DNA of 64,000 bases from Toxorhynchites rutilus septentrionalis (GCF_029784135.1 NC_073746.1:184517983-184581982), one strand, 5' to 3'; positions 10,431-22,278 are shown, numbered from the stretch's first letter. The notes: a model not told the origin generated them from the sequence alone. Numbers and translations are program-made.

Positions 10431-12589
10431 TTATTTAGCATCGAATTCTCAGTAGAAAGCAATTTAGATAACGTAGGTTTAATCACGTTGAGAAGGCGAA
10501 ATACCTTCATTGATCTTAAGTCATTTGAGAGGTTTTTCCTAACATACGATATTATTATAATCATCCGTATCGTCATCATCACCACTGTTTGATCGTCAAA
10601 ATGCCACTCGTATAAATTCGCAAAAAAGGAGCAAAAAAGAAGGAGAGCATCTTCGCAATGAATGCGGGCAGCCTACATCCCCAACCCCAACGACATCGAA
10701 AGTGCACGGGGGTATTATGGGGGAGCTTTGTTTTTGTGGATTCGCAATCGTTACTTCCATGTGTTCACCGGAAACATATAGTTCCTTATAATTCTCATGG
10801 ACCGGTACTCACCAGGAAACCAGGAAACAACCGAGAAGACATCATATACATATTGTTACATTGTTCATTAAAAAGTATTTCCCACTGGTGCCATAATGTC
10901 TTTAGAAAGCGATTTTATCGTCGTAAGGCCCCATAATGCTTAGTGAAGTTAGTGAATAAGGTGTGGGAGAAGAAAGAGAGAGAGCAAGATGGGGGGTGTG
11001 GTATGAATTTTCACACAGTTGAATTTAATTTCACTCCTCATCTGGTTTTCCTCATGTGCCGTTTTAGCCAATGGAGCAGATATGAAGAAAAGATAAACGA
11101 TTGTTCGTATCTGCAGCCTGGCCCTCAATGAGCTACAAAAATGTGAGGATGCGAGCGTCGTTTTTTCGTGACCGCATGCTTGCTATTTTGAAATAAAGTG
11201 CTACCATTGTTCTGCTTCACATAGGGGTTCGTCCAATTCAGGATTCACTTGAGATGAAAACTTTGGGTCCTTGGAGGGAACTAAAATTTCATGGACAATT
11301 TGGAAGTTAGAAGTCGTTCGATTGTATTGATCGAGTGAAAACCGGAAGTATGTAGTAGAAAAAACACATCGTTAGCAAGTTAGAAAGATGTTTTCCGTGA
11401 TTGACTGTTCAATACAACGAAATAACATCAAGAATTACCCAAGTTGATAAACAACAGATATAGCTCGGTCTCATGTCGTAAAATAAGTGGAAATACTCAG
11501 ACATGACGTTTTGCCACGATGTGTTATCGAACTATCCTGCACTCTTCATGAAAAATAATTGTTATATATATAAGTACTGTACATTCAAATATATTTAAAT
11601 TTGTTTGATGTATATTCGAAGAATGTGTGAATGTCTCTGTCTAAAATATGTGTTATTCAGAGGTATCTCAGCGCAATTTCTAATATTATATTCTGTTCTT
11701 TATACCTTGGAATATATACTTTCAAAAAATGTCTAGATAGGACAAACGTCTAAATAGAAAGGATGGCCCATAGCCGGAGAAGCAAAAGCACTTTCGTAAT
11801 CTTTGGAGAAAAAGAAAAACTCGTGAAAGATGCTGAAGGCAGTTAAAAATGTTGAATATATGTATGCCACTCGCCCTATGTCCATCATTCATATTTCTGC
11901 TCAAAGATGAGAGCATTTCCCAGCATAAATGGTCGCTTTTGATAGGATCGTTGGATTATGAAAATGAAAACAGCAACATTCACGTTCGCTTTCTATGCTT
12001 TGTTCCTTTCCACGCGCGCTTGATGCTGTAAACCCTAACGAGTATGTACTCGAAACACATAGTTGTGTCATATACATATATCAACACATGGTTCGTCCTG
12101 GCCATGTCTATTGCTGAATATATTCATACTTGTTCGTAGGAAATGAGAATGCTGTATGAATATTCGAAAAAGCTGACAGATAAGTTGACTCCGACGGTGG
12201 CACTACTGACAAGAATTTTTTTTTGCTTCCATCTGGCAAAAGATACCTGAGACGACAGGTCGTTTATATCCATCCGATAGAGTTTTCCAATCGAGTGAAT
12301 AATTTAAATAGGAAGAGGCAAACCATCCAAGATAAGTGTCTCGATAGATGTATCTGTTCCTGGATGAATGAGAGCTTTCATTATCCTGCAAAAGATACCC
12401 AGGTTAGGGAGGTTCTTGTGATGCGGAGATTGCATTGAAAATCGTGAATATCAGCAATGAATGAAGGCGAATCCATATAGCTTCGGGCTATGACTTAAGA
12501 TACTACCTGCATCAGCGGTTCTAATGGGTTTTTAATGAGAAGTTATAGTTGCAAACAATAAATGTTGAAAATGCTACGCAATTTCAAAT
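10431..12589. other. Intron sequence, nothing recognised
   Basis: Several frames of 60-140 codons occur but none has a motif or codon pattern that I can support. No clear repeat. Confidence 0.5.
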
Positions 12590-12629
12590 ATGCACACGAA
12601 AATGGCCATCTAGAATTTTCAAAGCGAAC

Positions 12630-13396
12630 TTGATTAAGAATGTTGATTCCCACGAAAAACTACCCTGTGCAAAATATCAGCTCAATCGGACTTCATTTTC
12701 TATTGTCGCAGATGTCAAAATTTAAGTTGTCCGAAAATTTAAAAATCAGAGGAGTAAGAGAAATCGGGGTTTAAAAAAATATTTTTGATGCCAAATGTCT
12801 TATAATTGCATGAAACGTCGAGATTTACTGTTATCTCGAAAAAAATTTTTTCTCAAAAATTTACTTTCTGGCGTTTCATGCAATTCTAAGACATATGTCA
12901 TAAATTTTTTTTTAAACCCCGATTCCCCTTATTCCCCCTTGGGTGATTTTTCAATTTTCGGACAACTTAAATTTTGACATCTGCGACAATAGTAAATGAA
13001 GTCCGAATGAGCTAATATTTTGCAGAGGACATTTTGTCGTGCAAATCAACATTTTGTAGGGAGTCCCGTACGAAAAATCAATATGACGATTTACATTGGC
13101 ATCCTAAACCATGCGTTGTGCCTCGTATTCCACAAAAAAAAGTCCCAGAGTGTCGATTTTTGACAAAAAAAAATTTCGAGATGACAGTAGATCTAGTCGT
13201 TTCATGCCATTTGAAGACATTTGGCAACAACATTTTTTTTCGAAAACCCCGATTTCCGTTTTCACCCCCTTGGGTGATTTTTCGGTTTTCAAAAAACTCA
13301 AACTTTGACATCTGCGACATTAGTAAATGAAATCGAGTTGAGCTGATATTTTGCTTAAGGTAGTTTTTCGTGGGAATCAACATTTTTAATTAAGTT
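12630..13396. repeat. Composite foldback with three related arms
   Basis: The arm at 12630-12880 holds GTTGATTCCCACGAAAAACT, GTCGCAGATGTCAAA and a GGGGTTT run. It reappears in reverse complement at about 12880-13050 and again at about 13100-13396. The result is one arm facing two. The chance frames on both strands here follow the repeat and are not genes. Probably a MITE that duplicated one arm or a second copy that inserted beside it. Confidence 0.6.
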
Positions 13397-13883
13397 CGAT
13401 TTGAAAATTGGAGGGTCTCTTTATCTCATACGTCCATTGGCACTCTAATGCACATATTTTACTTTCTGATTTCAGCAGTTTTACATAAAACTTGAAGGAA
13501 TATATTGATGATACAATGAATTTCTTAAAATATTCAAGCCACATAAATGACCAGATGTTCATTTGGTATGTATTCAGACTTTTTCTGGATTATAACACTT
13601 ACAAATATTGTTAACATCGTGCTTGCACACCATTTGTATCAGATTTATATCTTTAAATCATGTAATTAATGCATCTCGATGACCTCAATTCTGATCATGG
13701 TTTGTCCGATGCACTGATGTTGGTTTGTCCACATAATCACTATGGCAGCCGCTTGGCGCGTTGCAGTTTCTTTTTGTCTTTCGCGCGTAGCAGAAATAAA
13801 TTTTCTCTGTGTTGAGTACTGTTCACCTTTAAAATGCCCAAGAAAAGACAATATTATGAAGAAAGCCTAAATTATTAATAATA

Positions 13884-15130
13884 GGAGTACCGGTAAGTTT
13901 CTTCGTTTTTTTTTCAAAAAAAAAAAATGCTTTATTCTGCAAAAATGGTTACAAATTCAATATTCAAAGTATTGCCCATCGCTAGTCACAACTTTTTCCC
14001 ATCTTTCTGACAATTCACAGATCCCTTTGCAAAAATAATCGGCCGGTTTGTCGGCTAACCACGAATCGATCCAATTTTTGACTTCATAAAAATTGGAGAA
14101 GTGCTGGTCAACCAGGCCATGTTGCATCGATCGAAAAAGGTAGTAATCGGACGGAGCAATGTCTGGAGAATACGGCGAGTGGGATAGGACCGCTTCCAAT
14201 TTCAGCGCTTCCAAGTATGATTTGACCGGTATCACCACATGTGGCAGAACATTGTAGTGATGCAAAATAACTTTATCGTGTCTTTGCTCGTATTGTGGCT
14301 GTTTTTCCTTCAGAGCACGACTCAAACGCATCAATTGTCGTCGGTAGAGGTCCTCCGTAATGGTTTCATTCGGTTTTAACCGCTTATAGTACACCGCACC
14401 CAGCTGGTCCCACCAAATAGATAGCATAACCTTCTGGCCGCGAATATTCCGCGCGGCCGTCGATGTTGATGCATGACCGGGGTATCCGGTCATATACGTT
14501 GCCCGACGTTTAGGATTGTCGTAATGGACCCACTTTTCATCGCCAGTAACGATTTGATGCAAAAAACTCTTTCTTTTATGCCGTTGGAGCAGTTGTTCGC
14601 AGCAGTTCACATTCCCATTGCTTTTAAACAATCGGATATGGTTTGCTGAGCTACTCCAAGTGTATGTTCCAAGTGTAGTTCTTGTTGCGATTATGATGGA
14701 TCTTGATCGAGTAAAGCCTCCAATGCTTCATCTTCAAACTATTTTGGCGGGCCGGAACGTTCTTCGTCTTTCAAGTAAAAATGACCACTTTTAAACCGTG
14801 CAAACTACATCTGACACGTTCGCTTATTTGGACCATGGTCATTCTAAACTTCCACCAAAATTTGATGACTTTCCGCAGCTTTTTTCTTCATAAATAATGA
14901 AGTAACACTTCCCGCAAAAACACTCTCGTTGGTACGAAATTCGACCTATTCGAAGTGGAAAAAAACTATGTTGTCTACGCTTCAACTTTTTGACATATAC
15001 TGAAAAAGCCGCGCAATGACAGTAGCTTTCCGACGAATGTCTGGAAATTTGATTCACTGAAATAATAATCAATTCACGTCATCTGTTGTGAAACCGTCTG
15101 TTGTAAAACCGTGTTGGGTACCGGTACACC
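13884..15130 (-). mobile_element. Mariner element, full length but inactive
   Basis: The termini are inverted (GGAGTACCGGTAAG at left; the complement of GGTGTACCGGTA at right) with TA on both sides. The size (1247 bp) is normal for mariner. The transposase is on the minus strand. A second copy of the same family has the same ends at 33210 and 37374. Confidence 0.85.
13957..15072 (-). pseudogene. Mariner transposase with a lost catalytic Asp
   Basis: A 225-codon open frame (14631-13957) covers most of the catalytic domain: VTGDEKWVHYDN (first Asp), ILHHYNVLPHVV at the second-Asp position, and SPYSPDIAPSDYYLF (third Asp of the D,D34D triad). The usual second-Asp motif is HDNA.PH; here Tyr-Asn replaces Asp-Asn, so the catalytic Asp is gone. 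The N-terminal part (14640-15072, with MIIISVNQISRH) is frameshifted. The C-terminus WEKVVTSDGQYFEY is typical. The element is certainly dead. Confidence 0.88.
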
Positions 15131-15508
15131 TAATAGATGAATCTGATGACAGTAAACTCAAGCAATGAGAAATGCAACATCTACTTGAAAATTCGAATTT
15201 TTTCATTCAAAAATGGTGATTTCTAAAACCGGACAAACCATGATTATGTATCGAACAAACCATGATCATAATTTCTTTTTGAAGAAAATCGTTAAAAAAA
15301 AGTTAAAAAATCGTTGAAAGATTGCAACGCATTATAGTATTATTAGTAACTAGAGACTTAGGGCTTTTCAAAAAACCCAAACTCGTCTTGATTACATGTG
15401 ATCTTCATGAAAGAAATTCGATTTGCATTTACTAGTTGCGAGAAAACACCCAACATTGGACAACACAACATCATTTACCTTAATGTTATTTAGTAATATG
15501 GCACATAC

Positions 15509-16038
15509 CTTCGTGCAACTTGAACCGCCAGCCTTAGGAGCTCCCAAGGGATCTTCGAAGCTGGCCGGATCGTCGAGGTTAACTTCCCATGCTATACTGT
15601 GGCGTTTGCTTGGTGTCACGGGAGCAGACAACGACGGAGGTGGAGGGACTGTTGGGGGACCAGGTGGAGGCGGAAGTGACGACTCCTCGAGTGAATCCTC
15701 GGAAAATCGCTCTTCGTCACTGTCATCCTGCACCGGCTGCCTTGTTGATCTTGCGTAGTCCAAACTGGTAGCGAATATCCGATTGCTGACCAATTCGTTG
15801 TTGTAATTAATGTTTATCTGAACGCCGTGCGAGGGTGACAGAGAGGAGTTATTTTCCGACTCGTTCGATTCCGGCGAAGAATTCTCCTGGGACGAGGAGT
15901 TATCTGACGGAATGTTGCTTTTATGACAAACTTCCCTGTGGCGTTCCACAGAGCTGGGCAGGTTTCGTGGAGGGTTCCATCTGGGGGGAGACGCTCGGCC
16001 AGGGTAGATGGTCACCGGGTGTTCATTCACGATGGGTT
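15509..16038 (-). CDS. Internal exon 4 of the minus-strand cellular gene (largest)
   Basis: The exon is 530 nt. The acceptor tttatttttttctacag lies just above 16038, and the donor AAG/GTATGT lies at 15509/15508. Its first two bases complete Glu with the last base of exon 3, and it leaves in phase 0. The 177 residues contain NEHPVTIYPGRASPPRW, an Asn/Ser-rich part (SSPESNESENNSSLSPS), an acidic stretch (DDSDEERFSEDSLEE), the proline run LPPPPGPPTVPPPPSLS, and KRHSIAWEVNLDDPASFEDP. The proline run resembles SH3, EVH1 or profilin ligands; that is inference. No enzyme motif is seen. The product looks like a disordered scaffold protein. I do not recognise the family. Confidence 0.9.
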
Positions 16039-16142
16039 CTGTAGAAAAAAATAAATAAAGATTGGTTCAATCATTGTTGGTAATAATTGCAGAACTGAAT
16101 TGGGAATGGACTTCAGATCATGAACATTGGTGCATAATATTT

Positions 16143-16607
16143 ATGACAGACATACAGCTGTACTACCGTTGTGCTTCGAAAATTGTATGTCTGTCACCAT
16201 GTACAGCGTTATAACCACGCAAGCAACTCGGTACAATCGCTGTATCTGTACCGACCTGTTTTACCGTTGTACATGGCTACAGTTGTACTGTGCGCAGCGC
16301 CATAGACGGTTAGTGGTGGGTAGCATGAACAAACCGAATCAAAACACTCTTTGTATTGGCTTTCTCTTGAGTTAAGAACTCAGTTTGGAAGCTTGTTTGT
16401 TGTGTTTGATAGTTTAGACGGCAAATAAAAACCTTTTTCATTGAAATTGGTAAAATTGGAAAAATTGGTAAAAATTGGTTAAATTTCTGATTGTCAGTTT
16501 GACATGCGGTACAATGTAGATCCAAAGTATGTGTGTCATCCTACCGTGGTACCTGTACAACGTTGTACACGTACAACGCTAGTACAGCTGTATGTCTGTC
16601 CATGATA
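16143..16607. mobile_element. MITE with 8-bp target duplication (hAT-like)
   Basis: The ends (ATGACAGACATACAGCTGTA at the left; the reverse of CAGCTGTATGTCTGTCCATGAT at the right) are imperfect inverted repeats of about 27 bp. TAATATTT occurs on both sides (16135-16142 and 16608-16615). It is non-coding, 465 bp. An 8-bp duplication fits the hAT superfamily. It sits 100 bp upstream of exon 4, next to its acceptor, in the intron between exons 3 and 4. Confidence 0.6.
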
Positions 16608-17220
16608 TAATATTTCAACACAGTTGTTTTTCGTCGATGTGTTTACGATTCTATTCTGTCTGACAGTAACAGCATGTGGTGAAATTCAAAGTCTCCAAAT
16701 TAAAATCACGATGTTTGGGTCATGTACGAATGTTGAATAAATTAGATTGATTTCACGACAACCACATCAGTGCGTGTTCCGAAACGTTAAATCCAGATTA
16801 GAGAACTCATAATGGGTATTTTTAGGCGATTGGATTTTCATATGGGTCACAAGTGATCGAACAGCAAACTACTTCTTTTGATATTTTTTAAACCGAAAAG
16901 GTCAGAAGAAAACTTTTAACACAATTTTGCGTATGTCTACTACGATCAAGTACTGTCTTAAAAACCAAAAAAAAAATTAAGCCAAAAGTGTCTTTGACAC
17001 ATTTTAACATTTTTACCCTTCTTCGTAGACCCCACAAACTGTTTCTCTATTTCCATTGTTTCATAACACTTTGTGATAATCATGCATAAAAAATGAAATT
17101 ATTTTTTCGTTAATTGGATGTTCTAATTTCAATACAGTTGGGGTGATTGTTTTACATTTCACTGCAATGCAATTGAACCCTCTTGTATCTACTCGCGCAA
17201 CTGAATATAATTCATGAAGG
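16608..17220. other. Intron sequence, nothing recognised
   Basis: AT-rich and without a supported frame or repeat. Confidence 0.5.
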
Positions 17221-18180
17221 TATGAGGTTGGGGAAAAAGTAATCCGTTATTTTCCCGGTAGCTGGCTTTAGGCTGATGTCACATTAGGCGGATTCGCCGC
17301 CGCGGATATTGCGACGGTTTTTTTCTCGATATGAATTCGCTTCCAAAACCGCCCCGCTCTGTGTGACATGGCTAATTCACAATACACTGTAGATCCTCCG
17401 CTGCGGTTTTACTCGCGGAATCCGCGGCGGCGAATCCGCCTAATGTGACATCAGCCTTAGTGATCAGTATCTCGCGTATTATAGATCCTACAATTTCAAA
17501 TTAAGGCTCGCTGTGAAAAAATATTCTGATGTTTTTTGGTTGTTCCATTCAGTTGAGTGTTAGCAATGGAAATCAACAAAGAGAAAATTTGGTACATTTT
17601 ACACTTTTTCTTTTATAAAATTCAAGCTAGGCCGCTGAAATTGTGAATGGTGTTAATGGTGCCGATACTATAACAGTAAAATATGTGCAATTTTTTAATT
17701 TTTTTTTGTTAATTTTTAATTATATTCGTTCTTAAATTTTTTAGTGCTATACTCTGAAGTCAACAAATGGACCGTTTGAATTTAGCGATTGACCAGAAAC
17801 GTCAAGAATCGGCCAACAGTGGAGATGTTTTGTTCCATCTGGGCAACACAAGACCACAAAACTCCGGGAGTTTGATTGGGATGTTTTAATGCATCCACCA
17901 TATAGTCCGGACCTGGCACCAAGTAATTACCACCTTTTCTCGCATTGCAAAACTTCCTGTGTGATAAGGAATTGGAATAAAGAGAAGATTGTAAAAATCT
18001 ATTGTTAGAGTTTTTCTCCAACAAGGACCAAGACTTCTGAGAGAGAGGCATTATGAAGCTACCTTTAGAATGGCAACAAAACAGTGCATATTTGACCCAA
18101 ATTGGACAATCCGAAGCATATTAAAAATGATTTTAAATTTCACCCAAAAATAATGGATCACATTTTCCCCAATCTAATAT
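17221..18180 (+). mobile_element. Irritans-like mariner, decayed and interrupted by a MITE
   Basis: The ends match as inverted repeats (left AGGTTGGGGAAAAAGTAATCC, right the complement of GGATCACATTTTCCCCAAT) and begin and end in TA. The coding relic on the plus strand near 17760-18110 reads RLNLAIDQKRQE, then VLFHLGNTRPQ (compare FHQDNARPH, catalytic Asp changed), and ends with a WQQN.AYLTQIGQSEAY-like tail. Stops and shifts are frequent. A related fragment is at 49226-49678. Confidence 0.75.
17271..17456. mobile_element. GC-rich MITE with 37-bp perfect inverted repeats
   Basis: The first and last 37 bases are exact inverted copies, beginning GGCTGATGTCACATTAGGCG. The flanks share TTA (17268-17270 and 17457-17459), the duplication expected for PIF/Harbinger elements. 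The element is 186 bp, non-coding and much richer in GC than the surrounding DNA. It lies inside the mariner at 17221-18180 and is therefore younger. Confidence 0.75.
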
Positions 18181-19701
18181 AGAGAACTATGAAATAACAT
18201 AAAAACGTACCAATCGATTGAGGTTGAAACAATTAGAATATACCATAACTGCATGTACGAGACAAACATATTTTTTACATTTCATGCAGTTGTACATGTT
18301 TTCCGCTTTATTTTTGGAAGAGCAGCAATAACCTTTTAACTATCTAAAACCAGATGATAAAGATTCTGGAATAACAAATTTGCCTATTTCTAATATCTTT
18401 TGTCTGTTTGTCTGTCTTTCTGAATCTGTATATACAGATTACAGATTATTAGATGTCCATGCAGGTTTTATACAGATTCTGTAACAAGATAAACTAATGT
18501 TTAAATATTTGATCATTTTACGCAACAATTAACAAACTCAATTCGACAATTCGAAAAGTACTGAGCTGAACTATTTTACTACTGTCAAATTTGTCAAATA
18601 TAGTAGTGATAGAAATCGTCTTTTTTCGCAATATAATGCGAACAAAATAAAAGTTTCAAATCGTCTCACTACAGAAACTGTGAACGCAATTATCAAATCG
18701 AAACTATTTGTTAAAATCCGTTGGGGAAGTGCCTCAGTACAGTTGTCAAACGACATCAAGGCTAAATTCCGCAAGACCATGTATAAACACCACGAGGAAA
18801 GTGAGGATTAAATGAATATTTATAACGCGAAAATAAATTAAATAAACTCTTTTTGTAGGTTTTCCCTAAAAACACATTTTAAAATGTATTTTTATTTTTT
18901 ATTTGGCATAATTCTCTATGTATCTAAAACTCGCAATCTAAAATATTACAAATTTTGGATCAAATTAGACCTCTGTGCGAGAAAGAATTGCACAGTAAAC
19001 TTTTAGCATAGGCCTGGAAATTGAAGAATAGTCTTACTCAGAAAACTACGGGCAAACTATGCCAGTGATTACGTGCTTAAAAATATGGCTAAGCAGAATA
19101 TAGACACTTTACTACAACTATGCAATTATTACTTCGTACTTAAATCTAACGCAAAAGGATTATCAGATGAAAAATCCGCAACACAGATTCCAAAACCGAT
19201 TTTTTTCTCTACAGATAAAAAAGATTTTTTAGCTCGGAAATACAAATTTCAATGTGGCAACAATGCATACGAGATTATGCAATATGCGCTTCCCAGAACT
19301 TGATCTTGTTTATGTAGAGGAAAGAGGCAATATCATCATCATCATCACCTCAAGCGAAGCAACATGCACGTCGTGTTGCACACATATGTTGATATAGTCA
19401 TGCTGCTGCTAGTAATGACGATTTCCAATCATAGCTGAAAACGGTCATTTTCGTCGAACGAAGGAGACTTCGTCCTTCGTGTGAGCGACGCAACTACCAA
19501 CAGTCATCATCGTGTTGCATAGTAGTCATGACGATTAGAGGTTTTGAATTCCCGGAACAAATCGCTGAAGAAAACGACTGCAACAGCTCGCTAAAGCTCG
19601 GTCGGATATTGCTAAAGGATCGTATTTTATGTTTCAAACTCCGTGGAACACTGGTTTGCGTGCGATACACAGTGGTGGTCTCAGATCGCGTCATTTTTGC
19701 G
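18181..19701. other. Intron sequence, nothing recognised
   Basis: This includes a short ATC run near 19330 and several frames of 60-76 codons without any supporting motif. Confidence 0.5.
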
Positions 19702-19812
19702 GCTTGAGCCTCGATTCCTTATTCCCGTTAAATGGGGGCTTCATCCCCATTACATTGACCACAGAATGAATTTCGAAAAACAAAAACGAGGAAATAAATT
19801 TATAATATAAAT
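19702..19812 (+). repeat. Dispersed repeat shared with 52212-52322
   Basis: GCCTCGATTCCTTAT, a following ATGGGG...CCCCAT block and AAATAAATTTATAAT recur in inverted orientation at 52212-52322. Possibly the end of an element whose body is not in the window. Confidence 0.55.
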
Positions 19813-19929
19813 ATGAGACACTTATACACATGTTTTCCACACGCCACAATATTTTTTCTCTGCAAAGGGTAAAACCGTATTTTTAACTTCCCTCAGCTTA
19901 TTCTTCCTCACAGCATCTCATTCTGCCTG

Positions 19930-21180
19930 CCATCTCCAGGTGGTTCATCTCTTGATATGGCTTTTGACTTCCCGGATATCAACCGCAATTGATCTATCGA
20001 CTGTATGGCTCAGTGACGCTTTCGCCTCTTGGTCAGCTTGCTCGTTGCCTGGTATACCAATATGACTCGGTATCCAGTAAAACATGACATTTTCCCCTTT
20101 ATCGAAACATGTGTTGTAAAATGTTTCCATGCAGTCTCTTCTTTTCGTCCTTCTTCTATAGCTTTCGAGAGAATTTATTACACTGAGCGAATCTGTGCAT
20201 ATAAGGTCCCCAGTCCCCTCTTTATTCATTACTCGTGGTAAAGCCTCTTTAGCTGCTTCGATTTCCGCTGCATAAGTGCTCGCAATATCCACCATTCTTC
20301 TGCGTACCACCGTATTTCTATCGATAATGCTTAATCAGCTTCTTTCTTTATGTTTAGTTTCATGATTCGATATCTCGTCGATTTTCTTAGAAGAAATCGC
20401 TGCAGCAATGATGCTGGTAAATCATTCATGTGACTAGCTTTCAACAAAGATGTATAAACCTTGATCAATCGCCTCTCCCGGGGAGAGCTACTTGGATGGG
20501 GGAAATGATATATACTAGGAAGCAAGATCTGCAATTTTCCCAAAATATTCGTTCAACGCTCTTCAGTAGTACCGGAACTGGAATCCAAGTCTGATAAACG
20601 ATCAGAACTTTCCATGAAATCTTCCGAGTCAATTGCTGTACGTTCTGCTTCTTTACTTGCCTTTTTTTGCGGGATATATAGCAGTTCGGAGTGGGAGTGC
20701 TCCCGTGGCCGAGTGGTTAGCGTCATAACTAACATGCCGGGTGTTCGGGTTCGATTCCCGTTCTGGTCGGGGGAATTTTTCGTCAAAGAAATTTCCTCCG
20801 ACTTGCACTGTGATCACGCGTATTCTAGAGGTTGCCACTCAGAATGCATTCAAGGCGTGTTATTTGGCATAGAAATCTCAACTAAGTACTAATAAAAAAT
20901 GACGCAAGTAATACTACGTTGAGACGGCGAAGTTCCTCTAGGAACGTTAGTGCCATTGAAGAAGAAGAAGAAGATAGCAGTTCGTTGATCAAGTAGTGTT
21001 CTAAGACTGGGAATACCCACTTCCACTTGAATGCTGATTATAGGACTGGTGTAAAATGCTTCACTAATTGCCCTCAGTCCGGTATTGTGTATCGTTTCTA
21101 ACCTTTTCAAATTTTCATCGCGCACTGCTGAGATTACCGGGGCCACATATACGCACTCTTCACCCACAATGACTTCCTTA
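19930..21180 (-). mobile_element. LINE relic (RT C-terminus and RNase H), split by a SINE
   Basis: Reading down the minus strand, 21180-20990 gives LKRLETIHNTGLRAISEAFY and VEVGIPSLRTLL, the post-RT region of RNase H-bearing LINEs. After the SINE, 20680-20330 is a shifted linker. 20310-19945 is an RNase H piece with AAEIEAAKEAL, DSLSVINSLE and YWIPSHIGIPGNEQADQEAK. All parts carry stops or shifts. The upper limit lies only about a dozen bases from the splice donor of exon 3, so this insertion nearly touched the coding sequence. Confidence 0.8.
20689..20973 (+). mobile_element. tRNA-derived SINE (copy 1), with target duplication
   Basis: The head resembles a Ser/Leu-class tRNA: box A TGGCCGAGTGG and box B GGTTCGATTCC stand at normal spacing, which would form an internal RNA polymerase III promoter. 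The body is about 200 bp and the tail is (GAA)n. An 11-bp duplication, ATAGCAGTTCG, flanks it (20678-20688 and 20974-20984). It is nearly identical to the copy at 48177-48451, with only a handful of differences over about 275 bases, which implies recent activity. It interrupts an older LINE. Confidence 0.92.
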
Positions 21181-21193
21181 TTAAAAATCTTAC

Positions 21194-21380
21194 CTGGCAT
21201 TCGCGTCATCCCCCGTAGTACAGCATCATGTACTGCGGTAATCCCGATGCCACCGAGTTTATTCCGACCATCGTCCAAACTTCCTCCGCTGGGTTCACTC
21301 AGTCCGGTCTGTTTGGGCGGGCTGGAGCATGGAAGACTTGCGTAACGTGTGGGTAAGACATTCGACGGTCGTGTCTTTGG
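21194..21380 (-). CDS. Internal exon 3 of the minus-strand cellular gene
   Basis: The exon is 187 nt. The acceptor attattatttttttgcag lies directly above 21380, and the donor CCAG/GTAAGAT at 21194/21193. It enters in phase 0, matching exon 2, and leaves with one base (G) that makes Glu with exon 4. It encodes PKTRPSNVLPTRYASLPC, KLGGIGITAVHDAVLRGM and TRMP. It is Ser/Pro-rich at first and then more ordered. A longer minus-strand frame runs past the donor into the LINE relic; that part is intronic. Confidence 0.85.
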
Positions 21381-22144
21381 CTGCAAAAAAATAATAATAA
21401 CGAAAGAAAATTAATATATATGTTATAACAACAATAACTTCCATAGATAAAACTATTTTCTTAGGGTTTTTTAATCGTATCCGCTTGAAAAAAAAAAGAA
21501 TAGGAGTCGATTTCCTACCATATACTGAAGCATGTCTAGACTCTAGTTATTCTTGAAAGAAATATGTTGACTGAAAAATATTAAATACAATTGGAAAAAA
21601 GAGAGCATTTATTGTGCCCTGCGAGTGCGAACAGCAACGAAAATATTTTCTACTGTGTATTTCCTTCATTCCATTCCGTTCGAAATTATTCCTGCTGCCG
21701 GATGCCTTCCATACATTGATTCGAATAGACGATATTTATTAGGGATATTTTTATCTGGCATTCGTTATCTAAAATTGCTCGACACATTTTCGTATATCCG
21801 GGATTATTGAACGAAAAGGCCATTTCTTCCTTCAATATTAAAGTTGTGGCTGAGACGTGTCTTTGATATGGTATATCTAGTAGGTGATTTGGAATCTGGT
21901 GATGCTATAAGTTCGTGTTGAAAGTGCTTGTTGCTATTTAGGAATAATAATCTTGAAGAGCAATTTGGTTCAATTTGGTTGGTATTTAGGCTTGGAGAAT
22001 ACGGTTCACCTAAACACGAATATTGGTCGAACATAGGTATCGAACATGTATATTCATTGTTCCATCGTTTCATAATTAGAAGGGCTGGGTTTAGCGTATA
22101 TAGCTTTTATAATAGCAGCATTTTGACGTTATGTGGTGAATTCT
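21381..22144. other. Start of the 20.4 kb intron between exons 3 and 2; nothing recognised
   Basis: Only chance frames below 90 codons on both strands. Confidence 0.5.
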
Positions 22145-22278
22145 AATTGTTACCTCTCCCCACTAACAAATATCCCTTCCATGATAATCGCAAGGGAATC
22201 ACGCTATAGAGGCGATCCTGGTCGCAAATATCATACTAACATTCCTTCCCTTTCCCTGGTGACTGTAAGGACGTGATT
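22145..22278 (+). repeat. Dispersed repeat shared with 59318-59472
   Basis: Blocks CCACTAACAA.TATCCCT, CACGCTATAGAG and ATCATACTAACATTCCTTCC, followed by CTGGTGACTGTAAGGACGTG, occur in the same order in both places. Probably the 3' end of a retrotransposon family; no protein is attached. Confidence 0.6.

Noticed and set aside
13034..13383. Several 65-101 codon frames on both strands
   Set aside because: They coincide exactly with the arms of the foldback and mirror each other.
15392..16030. A stand-alone 212-codon gene
   Set aside because: Its end runs past a strong splice donor into intron and its start is a GTG after a clear acceptor; it is an internal exon.
20697..20770. A tRNA-Ser/Leu gene (boxes A and B present), also at 48177 and 47858-48126
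   Set aside because: The same head is joined to the same 200-bp body and GAA tail in several places with target duplications, so these are SINEs, not tRNA genes.
20889..21386. A stand-alone 165-codon gene
   Set aside because: It joins exon 3 of the cellular gene, intron, LINE relic and SINE in one chance frame.
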